A DNA stretch of 64,000 nt, taken from the NCBI GenBank assembly GCA_002099365.1, contig MSED01000004.1, forward strand, positions 682,001 through 746,000. The letters are read 5' to 3'. Shown in pieces: positions 46,316 through 58,069 of this stretch. The position numbers were made by a program, and so were the translations under genes. Under the pieces are notes generated by a model. It searched no databases and was not told where the DNA came from. It saw only the letters and a program-made list of their open reading frames with translations. The first letter of the stretch is position 1; each line of letters opens with the position of its first letter. The DNA is from Phialophora verrucosa. Taxonomy: Eukaryota > Ascomycota > Eurotiomycetes > Chaetothyriales > Herpotrichiellaceae.

Positions 46316-47273
46316 CTTTGGTGGTTGCGTCCGAACTTCGAGCACTGTCTCTCTTAATTTTATAAGCAGGACGTCTGCAATCTGGGTTACAAGATACGGT
46401 CAATGACAAGTATCCGAGTCACCGTAGAGGAATGAGTCGGCAAAAGCGCCTTAAGAAGCTCTCGGAGCTTGCCAGACAATTTTTGGCAGGGGCAACAGTG
46501 AATCCTCGAAGTGTGATATCATGACGTTTTCCGGGCTCTTACATCACCACGAGTTGAGAATGTGGCTTGATCGAGTATCCGTCACTCACAGTTGATGGGC
46601 TCAAAATTGGCTCCCCTTCAACCTTGGGATTGTTGAAGCTCAAATCTCGCGTGGAGCACGACAAGCCCATGCCTTTAAGGCGAAACAAACACGCACACAC
46701 CTTCTGTGCTGTATGCGACGCGTCGTGGCCCAAGGCTGGATACGCGGGCGATAAGATAATCATCGGAGCTTTTAAGCCGCGTAGAACGGACATTGAGTCC
46801 GGCCGGAAGTTGTCTCTCTCCGACTCTTTTTCTTCCAGTCACACCCCGTCGAGATGACCGTCCAACTTCATTACCCTCGCATATCTAGGGCCGTCCATGT
46901 TGAAATATCCTGTATATAGCAATGCCCAAGTCCACATACGCGCAGGATTGATCAGCTTCTCTCCGGAGTCTGCTGCGTCTCCCCGTCCTCGATGTCACCT
47001 TTTCACCTCGGTAAGGTCTCCGCATATGCGGAAGACCACCGCGGGGAGATGGACGAGCTAACTACAAAGCTCCGGTAGCTGTCGATCGGATATACCACTA
47101 AAAGCCAATGTTGATCCTTTTTTGTAACTGTCTGATTATTCCAACCCCCCCGGCTGCCCCTTGTGTCCTGCCATCCAAGTCGACTTATGAGATGTGCGGC
47201 CTAATGCCACATCACCAAGGCACGAGCTCGGTGGCGTCCCTCCCAAAGAAGAAGCATTAAGGTGTAAATTGCC
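46316..47273. other. intergenic, divergent promoters
   Basis: This lies between the DUF2237 gene (minus) and the MFS gene (plus). A 96-codon ORF at 46567-46857 lacks motifs and is not supported. Confidence 0.45.
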
Positions 47274-48974
47274 ATGCATCAGAGCCACACCTCGCCCGCG
47301 AATGATGCGGCATCGGACGAGAATGTTATGGTACCGCTAGCCGAAGACGGCGCCTTGGAGGTGGCAGCGCAGAATGTCGAGGAGGCTGAAGTACCAGTCT
47401 CGAAACGGATACCGGGGTCACCCGAGGCAGACGACATCGAATACCGTTACTTGACTTTCGAAACAGATGTCCCACTGACGCCGGTGCTCCCACCCGATAA
47501 CAAGGCTGAGTTGCCACCATGCCCCAACCTCAAGGACTACGACAACCCTCTTACGTGGTCGCTGACGCGGAAGAAACTCATGACATACCTCTCCTGCTCG
47601 GTGAACATCGCAGCTGCATATTCGGCTGGGTCTTATGCCTCGCCAACTCTTCAACTCACGAGGAAATGGGGCATCTCTGCTGTGGCCTACAAGGTTGGCA
47701 TTACTATCTTCACAGTAGGCTTTGGAGTTGCGCCGATGATATTAGCGCCGTTCTCGGAGATCAATGGCAGAAGACCTGTTTTCGTGGCGACCGGCCTCCT
47801 TTTCGTTATATGTCAGATATGCTGTGCGGTGACGGAATCCTTTGCAGGCATGTTGTTGGCCAGATTCTTCCTCGGCGTCGGGGGATCTACCTTTTCAACC
47901 ATGGTAGGCGGCATTCTGGCGGATATCTGGGTTACCGCGGATCGGAACTGGGCAATGGTGCTCTTCACTGGCGCCACACTCTTCGGGACCGGTCTCGGCC
48001 CATTGGTGAGCGGTTTCGTTGCACAACGTCTCCTGTGGCGGTGGGTGTTCTGGATCCAGGTGATGACCAGCGGCTCGTTGGTCGCGCTGGTGACGGTATT
48101 CTTCAAAGAGACCCGCGGTAGCATAATCCTGAGTCGCAAGGCAAAGGTGCTGAACAAGTGGTATGAGAAGCTTGAAGAAGCTGGAGCCCTGGGTATGGAG
48201 GTGGACAACACAGACCCCGAGAAAGCAATGAACAGAACCTGCCGCATCCGATGGAAGGTCCAAGCAGATGAAGAGAGAGCCTCCCTCGGCAGGATGATCA
48301 TCGTCTCTCTCTACAGGCCGATAACGATGCTGTTCACCGAGCCAGTGGTGTTCTGGTTCAGTCTCTGGATTGCATTCTCGTGGGCAGTGCTTTATTTACA
48401 GTTCGGATCCATCCCTCTTGTGTTCGAAGTCAACTATGCCTTCTCTCTCGAGCAGACTGGATTGGTATTCACTTCAATGTGCGTCGGGGCCATCATATCG
48501 ACCGTCCTGAGCATCTGGCAGGAAAGATGGGCCGCACGGCATTACCCTGCCAAGGTCAACGGTAGTCCAGAGGGACGGCTCATGTTCACCTGCATCGAAT
48601 CAGCGCTTATGCCTATCGGGTTGTTCTGGTTCGGCTGGACATGCTATTCATCCATCCATTGGATCGTTCCAACCATAGCGGTGGGAGTGGCAACCATGGG
48701 CATCTTCAGCATCTTCCTGGCGACCTTCAACTATACAGCGGATTGCTATCACATCTACGCAAGTTCAGCGCTAGCTGCCTCAGGTCTCTGCCGGAACTTG
48801 CTGGGCGGCTCCTTCCCGCTGGTAACGAATCAATTGTTTACGAACTTGGGGTTCCAAGCTGCAAGCAGTCTGCTGGGTGGCATTGGTCTGGCTTTAACTC
48901 TGGTACCTTGGGTGCTGGTGCTTTACGGACCGAAGATCCGAGCTCGGAGTAAGATCGCGAGCTCTTTTACATGA
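47274..48974 (+). CDS. MFS transporter, DHA1 drug:H+ antiporter type
   Basis: An intronless 566-residue protein with about 12 membrane segments after a 100-residue cytosolic N-terminus. DHA1 hallmarks: DNPLTWSLTRK just before the first segment, motif A-like GRRPVF between segments 2 and 3, ARFFLGVGGSTFSTMVGGILADIW, and motif C-like GTGLGPLVSGF with WRWVFWIQ in segment 5. A long central loop and a conserved second half (ALAASGLCRNLLGGSFPL) follow. These exporters sit in the plasma membrane and extrude small molecules or xenobiotics. It could serve the nearby oxidative cluster, but two housekeeping-type genes lie between. Confidence 0.92.
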   Translation: MHQSHTSPANDAASDENVMVPLAEDGALEVAAQNVEEAEVPVSKRIPGSPEADDIEYRYLTFETDVPLTPVLPPDNKAELPPCPNLKDYDNPLTWSLTRKKLMTYLSCSVNIAAAYSAGSYASPTLQLTRKWGISAVAYKVGITIFTVGFGVAPMILAPFSEINGRRPVFVATGLLFVICQICCAVTESFAGMLLARFFLGVGGSTFSTMVGGILADIWVTADRNWAMVLFTGATLFGTGLGPLVSGFVAQRLLWRWVFWIQVMTSGSLVALVTVFFKETRGSIILSRKAKVLNKWYEKLEEAGALGMEVDNTDPEKAMNRTCRIRWKVQADEERASLGRMIIVSLYRPITMLFTEPVVFWFSLWIAFSWAVLYLQFGSIPLVFEVNYAFSLEQTGLVFTSMCVGAIISTVLSIWQERWAARHYPAKVNGSPEGRLMFTCIESALMPIGLFWFGWTCYSSIHWIVPTIAVGVATMGIFSIFLATFNYTADCYHIYASSALAASGLCRNLLGGSFPLVTNQLFTNLGFQAASSLLGGIGLALTLVPWVLVLYGPKIRARSKIASSFT

Positions 48975-50434
48975 GGATCGGCGCGTTGAATGGCGGCCAT
49001 CACTTGAGCGCATTGCGCCTAGTGTTACACTCTGACACTAGGCCTTGAAAAATCTGCCTATGAGTTCTGGCTCTTGAGAGTTTATGATGATGAACATACG
49101 GTGAAAACCACTCGTGATCGGCCCTAGAACTTGCACTAGGAGGCGCGCGCACCAGTACACAAGGCTGGGCACCTCGCACAGCAATGGCAACATTACAACA
49201 GCGATGATGACCAGCTGTGTTGGATTCAAACCACGTCGTCTAGTTCAGTAAGCTTCGACGAACTGAACGCGTGAAGTTAGAAAGGGAGGTAGGACCGGCG
49301 GGAAGACTGCTCAATATTTATTGTCGGCGACAACCCACTTCAACGGGCCGTACTTCACTAAGGGATCTCTTGGCGGGAGGTGAAGAGACAGACAGCCCAC
49401 ATCCTCCCTCCATGAATCTGGGAACAAAAAAGAATTCGACTGGTTTGACAAACGACAAAAACTCTACTACAACCTCTTCTGCGAAGAAGTTGTTTCGAGC
49501 TTTCATAAGAGATCATCACTCTTTATGGGGCTATATCCGGTTGTGGCGAACCAGCCGGACTACTCCCCATCTCACGGCATCACTTTGATGCCGCCGATTT
49601 GACTATTCCTGTCAAGTAGGCAAACGGACTATAATCTATACTTGGCGTCGAACGGGATGGATGAGGATGTTGGCGAGATTTGTTGCTGTTGGGGCTCGAA
49701 CCGTGGGATTGGCGATGTGTTTGTCGTCACAACTCGTCACTGGCACGCCTGCTAGCCGGTGCTAGTTTGTTCTTAACCAGCGAGGAAATTGTTGGAAGAT
49801 ATTTGGCGGAAAAAATATATCACACCTGTCACCGACGAGGTCATGTGATCCTGGAACGAGGCTGTGAAGATCAGCCTCTTGACCCGGAAGGTACTCGTAC
49901 TCTGTTAGTGGGACACGGGTGTTTCACTCTGCCTGAGCCTCTGTTGCAAGGTCAACCCTGAATGGCTTTCACCCTTGTGCAGCGGCTCAATCGATGGCAG
50001 GAGATTCTGTTCACGGATGCAGGAAGACCACCTCGAGCAGGTCCAGTATGTCAGCCTCACGGAATGCACAAAGTCAAGTCAACATCTCCGCATCACCACC
50101 ATGACTGGAGCAAATGCTCACGGATCCACAAGAGTTTATGCCCTATCACTCAGCGACCACGGTGATGCGGAAATCTCACGCTCCACGAGTCTTGGGATAC
50201 ACTGTCGAACCAGACCGTCCGCACGCAGCTCACCGAACTATGTCAAAGCTCGGGTTCACTGAGCGGCGCCAAAGCTGGGGATCACCGAAATGGCCACCGA
50301 CAAACGCAGCAGGGAGGATAAAGCTCGTTTCGAGCCTGGGATCCGTGAACCGTCTTCCATTCCTTCTTCCATAAATACACCGAAAACCTACCTGAGGAAC
50401 GAAAAGCACATCTCAAACGAAATTACACTTCAGC
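48975..50434. other. intergenic, 1.5 kb
   Basis: No supportable gene; only short unrelated ORFs occur on both strands. Confidence 0.45.
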
Positions 50435-51232
50435 ATGCCTCGCAGCTACTCAAGCGCGGGATCCTACCCCAGACCGCGAGGCCGAGGCCACCATGGCCGA
50501 CGACCTGGGGGCTGGGCGGATTCGAGCGTCGGCTTCTTCTCAAGACCAGCAAGCCCACTCTACGATCGGCGAACCAATCTGTCTCACGACATTACCGACC
50601 GTGGCCGGGACCTCGACAGACACCACCACTCCAGCTTGTTCGGCGGCCCCGGCGGCGGGCGGTACGGATGGTCGTCGTCCAACGACAGCGGCGAATTCTA
50701 CCCGCCGACGCGCATCCCGCGAGACTCCTTCCACCACAGACGCCGTCTCGGCCGGCTCCTCGATTGCCGCGGTGACGAGTCTGATATCGAGGACCTGCGG
50801 ATGCGGGCGCGGCCTCGCGGCCACTACCGCGACAGCGAGGTGGACTACAGCTGGCGCGACCGCCACCCGATCCGCCGCAGCGATGCAGACGCCGAGCGCG
50901 ATATCCTGATGGAAGGGCGAGAAAATGACGACCGCCGCAGGCAAGGGAGACGCGAGGCACGATCGCACTACCGCGACTTGAGCGCCGTCGATGGCGACTA
51001 CGAGGACGAGGAGTCCGGCTGGCCCGAGGGATACCGCGACCGGCGCGAGAGGGCCCGGTCTTTGAGGCGGGGCTGGCAGAGTCTCAATCCTACCCAGCGT
51101 GCCTTCAACATGGAGTACGGCCTCGACGTCTTGCAGCGGGATTGGTTGAATCAGCACCGCCCGCACGGCAATCCAGCGTCCGAGGATTCCAGCGAGGGAC
51201 CCAGAGTGCGACAGCGGAGACGCCTGAATTGA
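50435..51232 (+). CDS. arginine-rich hypothetical protein
   Basis: A single 265-codon frame from ATG to TGA. The product is very rich in Arg, Asp, Ser, Gly and Tyr, with RG/GR-rich (RPRGRGHHGRR) and RD/RE-type repeats, and is probably disordered through most of its length. A short ordered-looking patch near the C-terminus reads SLNPTQRAFNMEYGLDVLQRDWLNQ. I do not recognise the family. Composition suggests an RNA- or chromatin-associated role, but this is inference. Large antisense ORFs exist because the sequence is GC-rich and stop-poor; the plus frame is preferred for its coherent composition and good start. Confidence 0.5.
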   Translation: MPRSYSSAGSYPRPRGRGHHGRRPGGWADSSVGFFSRPASPLYDRRTNLSHDITDRGRDLDRHHHSSLFGGPGGGRYGWSSSNDSGEFYPPTRIPRDSFHHRRRLGRLLDCRGDESDIEDLRMRARPRGHYRDSEVDYSWRDRHPIRRSDADAERDILMEGRENDDRRRQGRREARSHYRDLSAVDGDYEDEESGWPEGYRDRRERARSLRRGWQSLNPTQRAFNMEYGLDVLQRDWLNQHRPHGNPASEDSSEGPRVRQRRRLN

Positions 51233-51413
51233 TGTGCTGTAAACTGCATACACTGTGCATATTTTCTCGGCCTTTGCATTGACTGGCTGGCATTTAGGTA
51301 AACGGGAAACGCAGGGATGGGTGAGGAGTCGTGTCGAACCGTGATAACCAGGGAGCAAACAAGACGACCGCGGAGCTTGCATTTGATTTCATGCAAGGAC
51401 GCGCGCGGACGGT

Positions 51414-51546
51414 CAGTCACCCGAGTGCTTCAATTGAACCTTCGATATTGGTTGCGGATCATCAGTCACCCGAGTCCTTCAACTGACACACTTCGATAGC
51501 AGACGCGGATGGCCAGTCACTCAAGTACTTGCGCACTCGAATTGAG
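51414..51546. repeat. degenerate ~50-bp tandem repeat
   Basis: Units start with CAGTCACCCGAGT-type sequence at 51414, 51463 and 51514. Units 1 and 2 share further blocks (CTTCAAYTGA, CTTCGATA, GCGGAT). Unit 3 is partial and more diverged. Confidence 0.75.
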
Positions 51547-51706
51547 CTGGTCCTCCCCCAGCTTCGACAAACATGACATGTTGAAACCGTGCTGTTCATC
51601 TAGCTTGGTGTAGCCGACACCATACAGTACCTACCCACATACATAGAGTATACACATACATCGATGAAGACATGCGTGCAAGGATATATACATCTACATC
51701 TGCGTT

Positions 51707-51734
51707 ACACACCCACACCCACACCCACACCCAA
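51707..51734. repeat. (CCCACA)n simple repeat
   Basis: About four copies of ACACCC, beginning near 51709. It is not the fungal telomere unit TTAGGG/CCCTAA, so it is called a microsatellite. Confidence 0.8.
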
Positions 51735-52310
51735 ACTCACAAGGACATGCCAAGTATTCTCATCACCAAGGTAGGTATGTCCACTACGCGCACGCATGAT
51801 CGTGTTATCCTTGCCAAAGTTGACCGACTCATCGACAGACCATATCTTTGATCCAGCCATAAGCTCGGTCGGGCCACACCTCGATTGAGAGGGCCGTAGG
51901 ATCGAGGGCCTGGGTCCCGAGGTTCGAGGATGGCGCGCACATGGGTAGACATGAAGTTGATACGGAATTGCGTACAGAAGTCGCTTTGCGTCTTGCAAGA
52001 TTGGTGACTAGAAGTAGAGAATTATGCGATCTGGAAAGTTCCAAGATGGTGGAATGCAATGTAAGAGCCGACAAGGCCGGTGCGACACTCGCCTCGCCGC
52101 AGAGTGCCAAGGAGATTCTCCTCCTCCAGTCTGCTCCATACCCTCGTTCGAACCGACCCTTAGCTGCCATTGCTTGCGAAAGCAAGTAGCAGAAGTACGC
52201 TCATGACCCGATTTAGCCTAAACCCCAGCCTGCTATAATTGAATATCCATGTCGCTGAAAGAGCGAAGTCCCAAACGCACCGTCCCAATGTCATAAGTTG
52301 TCAATCTGAA

Positions 52311-53891
52311 CTACCAGAACAACCGCCTCTGCATGTCATTCGTAAAGAACCCTGTGTCTACCTCCATAGGCCCACTTTCGACGGCTAAGCCATTTCCCAT
52401 CCCACCCATACCGATTCCGCTATTCATGGTCTGCGCCTGTGCCCAACTTGAGTCGGCGAAACTCTGCAGTAACATCGCTTCGGCACCGATACCTCCGGTA
52501 TTACCAGAAGGGCTGGATGTAACGTTAGGTGAGCTTGTGGTGGTGTTGGGTGAGAAGAGGGTAAGGGATTGCCAATTCGGCGTGGACGTTTGCGGTTGAT
52601 TTGATTGTTGGGCGCCCGATGTGTTAGGGAGAGATGACTGCGAGAGGGAGTGTTGAGGCATGTGTATGGGGGTGCTGGCGCCGGAGCGGTAGGAGTCACC
52701 GCTCATGGATCGGAAAGGGGCAGACTGTGAATGCGAGTGATGATGGCCATGACCATGGCGGGAGAGGTCCACTGAGCTGGGTCGCGAGTGGCTGGCGGCG
52801 TGGTTCAGGGCGGCGAGAATGTGTGTATGTGAGTGGGAGTCGTCGATCGAGTTTCTAAATGATTGGGTCTGTCCATTGGCGGCGCCAGAGTGCACGGCAC
52901 AGTCGTCTTGCCATTTGCGGATATTCTCGACCGTGTCGAGCGGGAACGATTCCCAGTAATCAATGCCCGTTTTCTTGTTGAGGACAGGGGGACTACTTCG
53001 CATCGCATGGGGACCGGGTGATTGCGAGTCGCGAGTTTTCAGCCCCGGGATATTGATGGTTGAAGGTCCGTCGGCTAACGAGTCGGTTGCACACTTTAAT
53101 TGCTCTGTCGAGACGACAGGAAGAAGTGCGAGGAGAAGTGATTCGGCTTCGTGGAGACGGTGCTCAAGGCCCTCGATGTAGCCCTTGGCGGGGCCTCTGA
53201 GACGGAGAGTTAGCACCATGCGGGATCAGTAGCAGAGGTGAGAGGGGTCTTGTATGGAGGAGGAAGACGCTCCCAGGCTGGATTCGGCTTACCTTTTTCT
53301 TTGTTCGGGCCACGTACATTGTATACCGGCAGCGTGACACTGTGAGCAACCAGATCTATTGAACGAGAAGAGTCAGTTACCGTGATACCAATATTGATGA
53401 CCGTGCACGTAGTAATGAACAAACAGCCGAATGCTGGTCTGATAGAGGCACCAGATCGAGACTCCATTGGTGGAGGGAATATCACATCTGGCCCTGGCTC
53501 AAATCGTTGTGCCAAAACGATTTAGCCACGTAGGCAACCCCGCGAACAATCGCTGGAGAGCTGATATGGGGTAGCAGGACCCTGGGGCATATAAAAGGAA
53601 GCGTCGCCCCTTCTCCTCGCGAAAACATTTGTTTGAACCGACTCGTGGAAGCAGGTAAAGGCCAAACTCACCGATCACCACTGCACTATTGAACAAAGTC
53701 AGCATAGTTCTGCGCATGTTATACTCAATGATGATGATAAACCAAATGCCACACCAATCAACCTTCCTGAGAGTTCGCGGGATAGGCCTGTGCATAAAGG
53801 AATTGGGATTGTCGATGCTTTGCTTGTGCTAACATACCTTTTGTTTCTTCGTACGGCACCCGTTGCAGGCACCGCTTATCCGAGTGGGCAT
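52311..53891 (-). CDS. compact Zn2Cys6 transcription factor with a 14-nt micro-exon
   Basis: Four exons (53891-53838, 53685-53672, 53355-53293, 53196-52311) give 338 residues. Joined, the N-terminus forms a perfect zinc cluster C-x2-C-x6-C-x6-C-x2-C-x6-C from ACNGCRTKKQKCSG onward, then a basic RKRGPAKGYIEGLEHRLHEAE linker and dimerisation helix typical of this class. The second exon, TGC plus 11 bases, supplies the third cysteine. The rest is Ser/His/Gln-rich with an HGHGHHHSHS run and has no classical middle homology domain, so the protein is small for the class. Introns are 152, 316 and 96 bases. The 316-base intron is long for this window and could hide another exon. DNA binding is well supported; targets are unknown. 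Confidence 0.78.
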
Positions 53892-56800
53892 TTTGACACA
53901 AAAGGCAAGTTCTATGGGAGACTCGAGGTCCCGAGGAAGGCGGATGAAGCAGCGGGCTCTTCAGACTTAAAGTGATATCGATGTCCAGGCTTTTTGCTCT
54001 GGACGTTCTCGGAGGAGCTTTGCCTGGTTGATCATGCAGCTGCAAGTGATTATGGCAGTGGGAAAGCAAGGTGCTCGTTGGATGTAGTCGGAGAGATGCG
54101 GAGTCAGGTGAAAACCCTTTGGTAATGGTCGCAAGTGTCAAATTGCGGTAACGTGTTGACGAATCGTAGTGTCTGGTTTCAGTCTCTCGTGATTGAGATT
54201 TGCCTGACTAAGTATATGCGTTGCCGCGTGGCAGGATTGAAATGGCGTGGGGATCGAATTGGAAGTCTGGACAATGGCCAAAGTTCCGTAGAAATCAATC
54301 CAGGATAGTCTTGCGTGCGAGATGGAGGATTCGCGCGAGGCGTCGTTGATGCGAGTCCTCGTCGGTGATTGCCGGCGGGTCGCGGTTTTCTTTCGTGGAC
54401 TCAGTCTCGGTGCTAGGCCGACAGAGAAGTTGCCAAGTACGTGTGATCCTATCGGGAATCGGCTTAATTGGTAGAGAGAAGACGCGAAAGTGAATCAATG
54501 CGCCGGGCCGGGTTATTGATGATTGATATAGAGCCGGAAGTCAAGCGGTCAAGGCTGAGTGGTGTATTTCAGGTATTGCTTGGGGCGTTGCACGATTTCC
54601 GCAGAGCCGTGTGATGATTATTCCGTCCGTTATGTCACTGCACGGATTGTTGGAGAAACGTCGTGGGATATACACGAGGTCACCAGCTTGACGGTTGGGC
54701 GAAAGATCAGGGGTGGTCTCCGGGCAATAGTTCGGACATAGAATTTAGAAGCGAGTGCGTGGCCTTTCTCGGGGCTGGTCAGGACGGGCAGCTTACGGTT
54801 GGGGGTGCCAGTCTCGGATAGGACGTGTGGTGTGTCTCTGGCGGATTTCGAACGCGGATATCGGTCGGCGGACTGCAACGCTGCAGCATTGGCTAATCTG
54901 AAACGAGATTTGTTGCGTCACAGGGCTCTCGACGATGGACAGGTACTCGGTAATGTCAGACGAGACCTTCAAAGGGGATGTCGTTTGCGGCTGCGGGAAT
55001 ATGTGCGCTGTGGTTGTCCACGGGTGCGTGCAAGAAAACAGCGCACAGATCTGTTTACGGTGGGAACCCGCAATTCCCCAAGCAGCCCTGCAATCGGAGA
55101 GCGTCCTTCGAGTTAGCAGCCGAGCGTTGACCGGGGTCTGGAACTGACTAAGTGCAAGCAAAAAGCATGAGGACGGGCAATTCAATGCCTAGTTGGAGCG
55201 GCGCACGAGGGGACAGTGCGATCAGCGCTTACTCATGGTTCGTGGGTACGTGGTCGTAGTGGAGTCCACGGACTGCGAACGGAGCAGCAGAACCTCACGA
55301 CACGACTACTCGTACTCCGTGTTGGAAGTTTGCCTCTTGTCGCGGAAGAGGAACAGGGCGACGCAGGAACAAGGCGGAGGCGTTCTGCGAAACAACGAAT
55401 TGAATGGGCAGAACCGGCATGGTGAGAAGGTCGGGGAGCCTCCAAGGGTCGAAGTTGTGCCTGAGGGGAAGACGAAAAAATTGCCCAATTCGTGCCTGGC
55501 AGAACATTTAAGCGGCGCCCGGAGTGTTCTGCTGAGGGGTTCCAGGCACTCGGCCAGCGTCTCCCACAAAACACGTCATCCTGCCCCTTTCAACACCATC
55601 AACTTCTTATCGTATCTCGGTACTCACTCAACCTCATCCCTCTAATCCCTTTGGCGCATGGGTAGAAACTCTCGCAGTTCGCACGAAAGGCAGCGGCAAC
55701 GCATGTGTCTCCCCTCAACCGCGGCACGGTTCCACTACAAATCATGCTTATGAAACCTAAGGTATGCGAGTGCAGAACGAAAGCGGATACTGGGGGGAGA
55801 CAGAGGACACCACAGACTAGGATCTTGGCCAGCGACGAACTCGATAATAATACTGCATAGGTGACTGTCAGGACCTTTCGCGTCCAGACGATCGCCCGAT
55901 GCGCGAGACTGAACGCATTCAGCTATCCTGAGTAATAACCTTAACCAAAAGTAAAGCTTGGCCTTGCCACGAGCTCGAACCCTTCACTCCACGTCCAACG
56001 GTTCATTGCGCCCGTCATTCCGCATCTATCCCAATTACATCAGCGGAGTCAGGAAGACAAGTCTCCCTCCAACAGCGAGGGTGACCAAAGAGTGCCACTG
56101 CCAACACCATCCCAATGTCGAGACCACTCCATCAGCGCCTGCGTCCTGTATTAATCAGAGCCCTCAACGATGACTTAATCGGTGTCTTCTTTCGGCCGGG
56201 ATGATTGATCAGTTTGGGGTGCTAACTGGCGTAGTGTCGAAAAAATTGGGTTGGCGGAACTTGCTGTCGATAAAGCCAATGTCACCAGGCAATAAACTGG
56301 CCGTTCTTTCAATGGTGGCGATTTATATCAATGGTTCTGGCGGCCCCGATGACCCATCACTGACGCTGGCATTCTCCCGTGCGATGCTCAAGCTGACCAC
56401 GAGCTGTTTCCCGGGTCATCTCTTAGGTTCAACAACGCCCCCCTGGCGCCCTTCAGACGACGTTGCTGGTATGATGAATTGGGGTGATTGCCCTTGCTTG
56501 CATGAAACCCTCTTCCGATGTGGCCGGGATGCAGCAGGAAAGTCCCCAGGTCCTTTGGTTGCTTGTGCGACCAGGCTGGAGGACAGTGGTTGTGTCGTTC
56601 TCTTTTCTCTGTTTTCCGTCTCTTCAAAACCTCGGCGAATGGGGCGGCACAATGAAATTGTAGAACATCCAGATGAACGTTCGGATGTGTCTATGATGCG
56701 TACGTCGGTGGAGTCGGATGCCGCACGCCATTGTATTTCGAGAAAGTCTGCTTGCTGCTTGCTCCCACCAAGGGCAGCAGGAGGCAGAGTCGTCAAGGTG

Positions 56801-58069
56801 AGTTGCCGTCCCGAGGTCGATGCCAACAGCTTGGGGAATTGCGATTGTGGCTGCTGGTGGACTCTTCTGATTCTCACCCCTTCCCACCTAGAGGAGATGT
56901 GGGAAGGCGCTGCGTCTGGTTGTATTGGGTTGGCCTATGGATTTCACTGCTTTCTTCCTCTGCGCGCAAACTTTGCAGCCATAGACATTCTCTGCTGAGA
57001 TTGATTCCGAGTACGACTCACCGCTGCAATTCGCAATTGCCTTATGACCGGGAGCTTGCATCTCACCACAAGAGTCAGGTGTAGCCGAAGTAAAGCTATA
57101 TCACAACCCCAAGAAAAGGAACGCGTACGATTGTGCAACCTCATTGGACCCTTTCTCGGAGCTTGCGTGGCTTGAGCCACAACCCGGATATAGCAAAAGG
57201 GCACTCCATGGAAGCCATCAAGATAATCGAAGACCAAGAAAGCCACAAGAGGCATTGACGACAGGCCTCACAGCTCGGCGTCGCACGCAATGGCCATTGG
57301 TCGCTAAAACCATCAGGCGGTCGATCTCCTGTGCGGAAGCCACGAATACTAGAGCAGCAAGAGTCGCGCAGAAGTGGATAGCTTCTTCCGCCACAACCGA
57401 ACTTCAAGATCTTGGCTTGCATCAGCCGAACGCCAAGCAGTCGTGGTGGCAGCAGGCATCGACTTGCTTCCAGAAGCTCTTTCGGCCATAAGATATTGGC
57501 CGGTTCGAGGTGCATGAAACAAACGATCCCCTTACGAACTATGAACACATCCATGGCACAATTCGATGCAAATACGGGGTAGTCGCAGTGAAGTTCTGTC
57601 CTCGACCCATATTTGATGTAGGGCTGAGGGAGCAGCCTGAATGTTAAGGCTCAAGGAAACTGTTTCCATCGGTGGACCCACTCATATCAAAAGCCAGAGT
57701 CAACTGGACCTCGTATCGTACCCAGCGCAATGGCTCCATCAGCATGCTGCAGCATTGTTTCGTGGCGATGTGGCCTGATGCCAGACAGACGATACGAGCA
57801 CAACATCATAGTCGTGCCATGTCGGCCTCGATGCAGGCCATCCTACGGTTTCTGAACCCTCAGCGGCATGTCGGCAAGTATGCACCGTTCTTTCAATGCG
57901 AGTACTACCTTGCCAAAAGTCTATTCATGTGCATGCCAAGATGACAAGAGCCGCTCGCTTCAGCATGCAAAGCAGATCGCATGTTGGCGCATAAAAGCAG
58001 CCAGAACAAAGTGACGTCGCTCGACCCTGCTACATTCGCCATGTCTCGACCCAGTGAGAACGCTACTAC
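53892..58069. other. gene-poor stretch, 4.2 kb
   Basis: The largest gap in the window, upstream of the compact Zn2Cys6 gene. The longest ORF (56201-56998, plus, 265 codons) has no motif and unlikely composition. I see no RNA gene, transposon or long repeat. It may be an extended regulatory region or hold a non-coding transcript. Confidence 0.4.

Larger units (their letters stand above)
51233..52310. other. intergenic with tandem repeats
   Basis: No gene is supported. It contains a degenerate ~50-bp tandem repeat (51414-51546) and a CCCACA-type simple repeat (about 51707-51734). Confidence 0.5.

Noticed and set aside
50540..51382. 280-codon ORF antisense to the arginine-rich gene
   Set aside because: Val/Ala-rich product, as expected when Arg/Asp codons are read on the other strand.
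51707..51734. Telomere-like repeat
   Set aside because: The unit is CCCACA, not CCCTAA, with only about four copies; a microsatellite.
56201..56998. 265-codon plus-strand ORF in the gene-poor region
   Set aside because: Begins with ATG, but has no signal, domain or membrane pattern and an overlapping minus ORF of similar quality. Kept out of the gene list.
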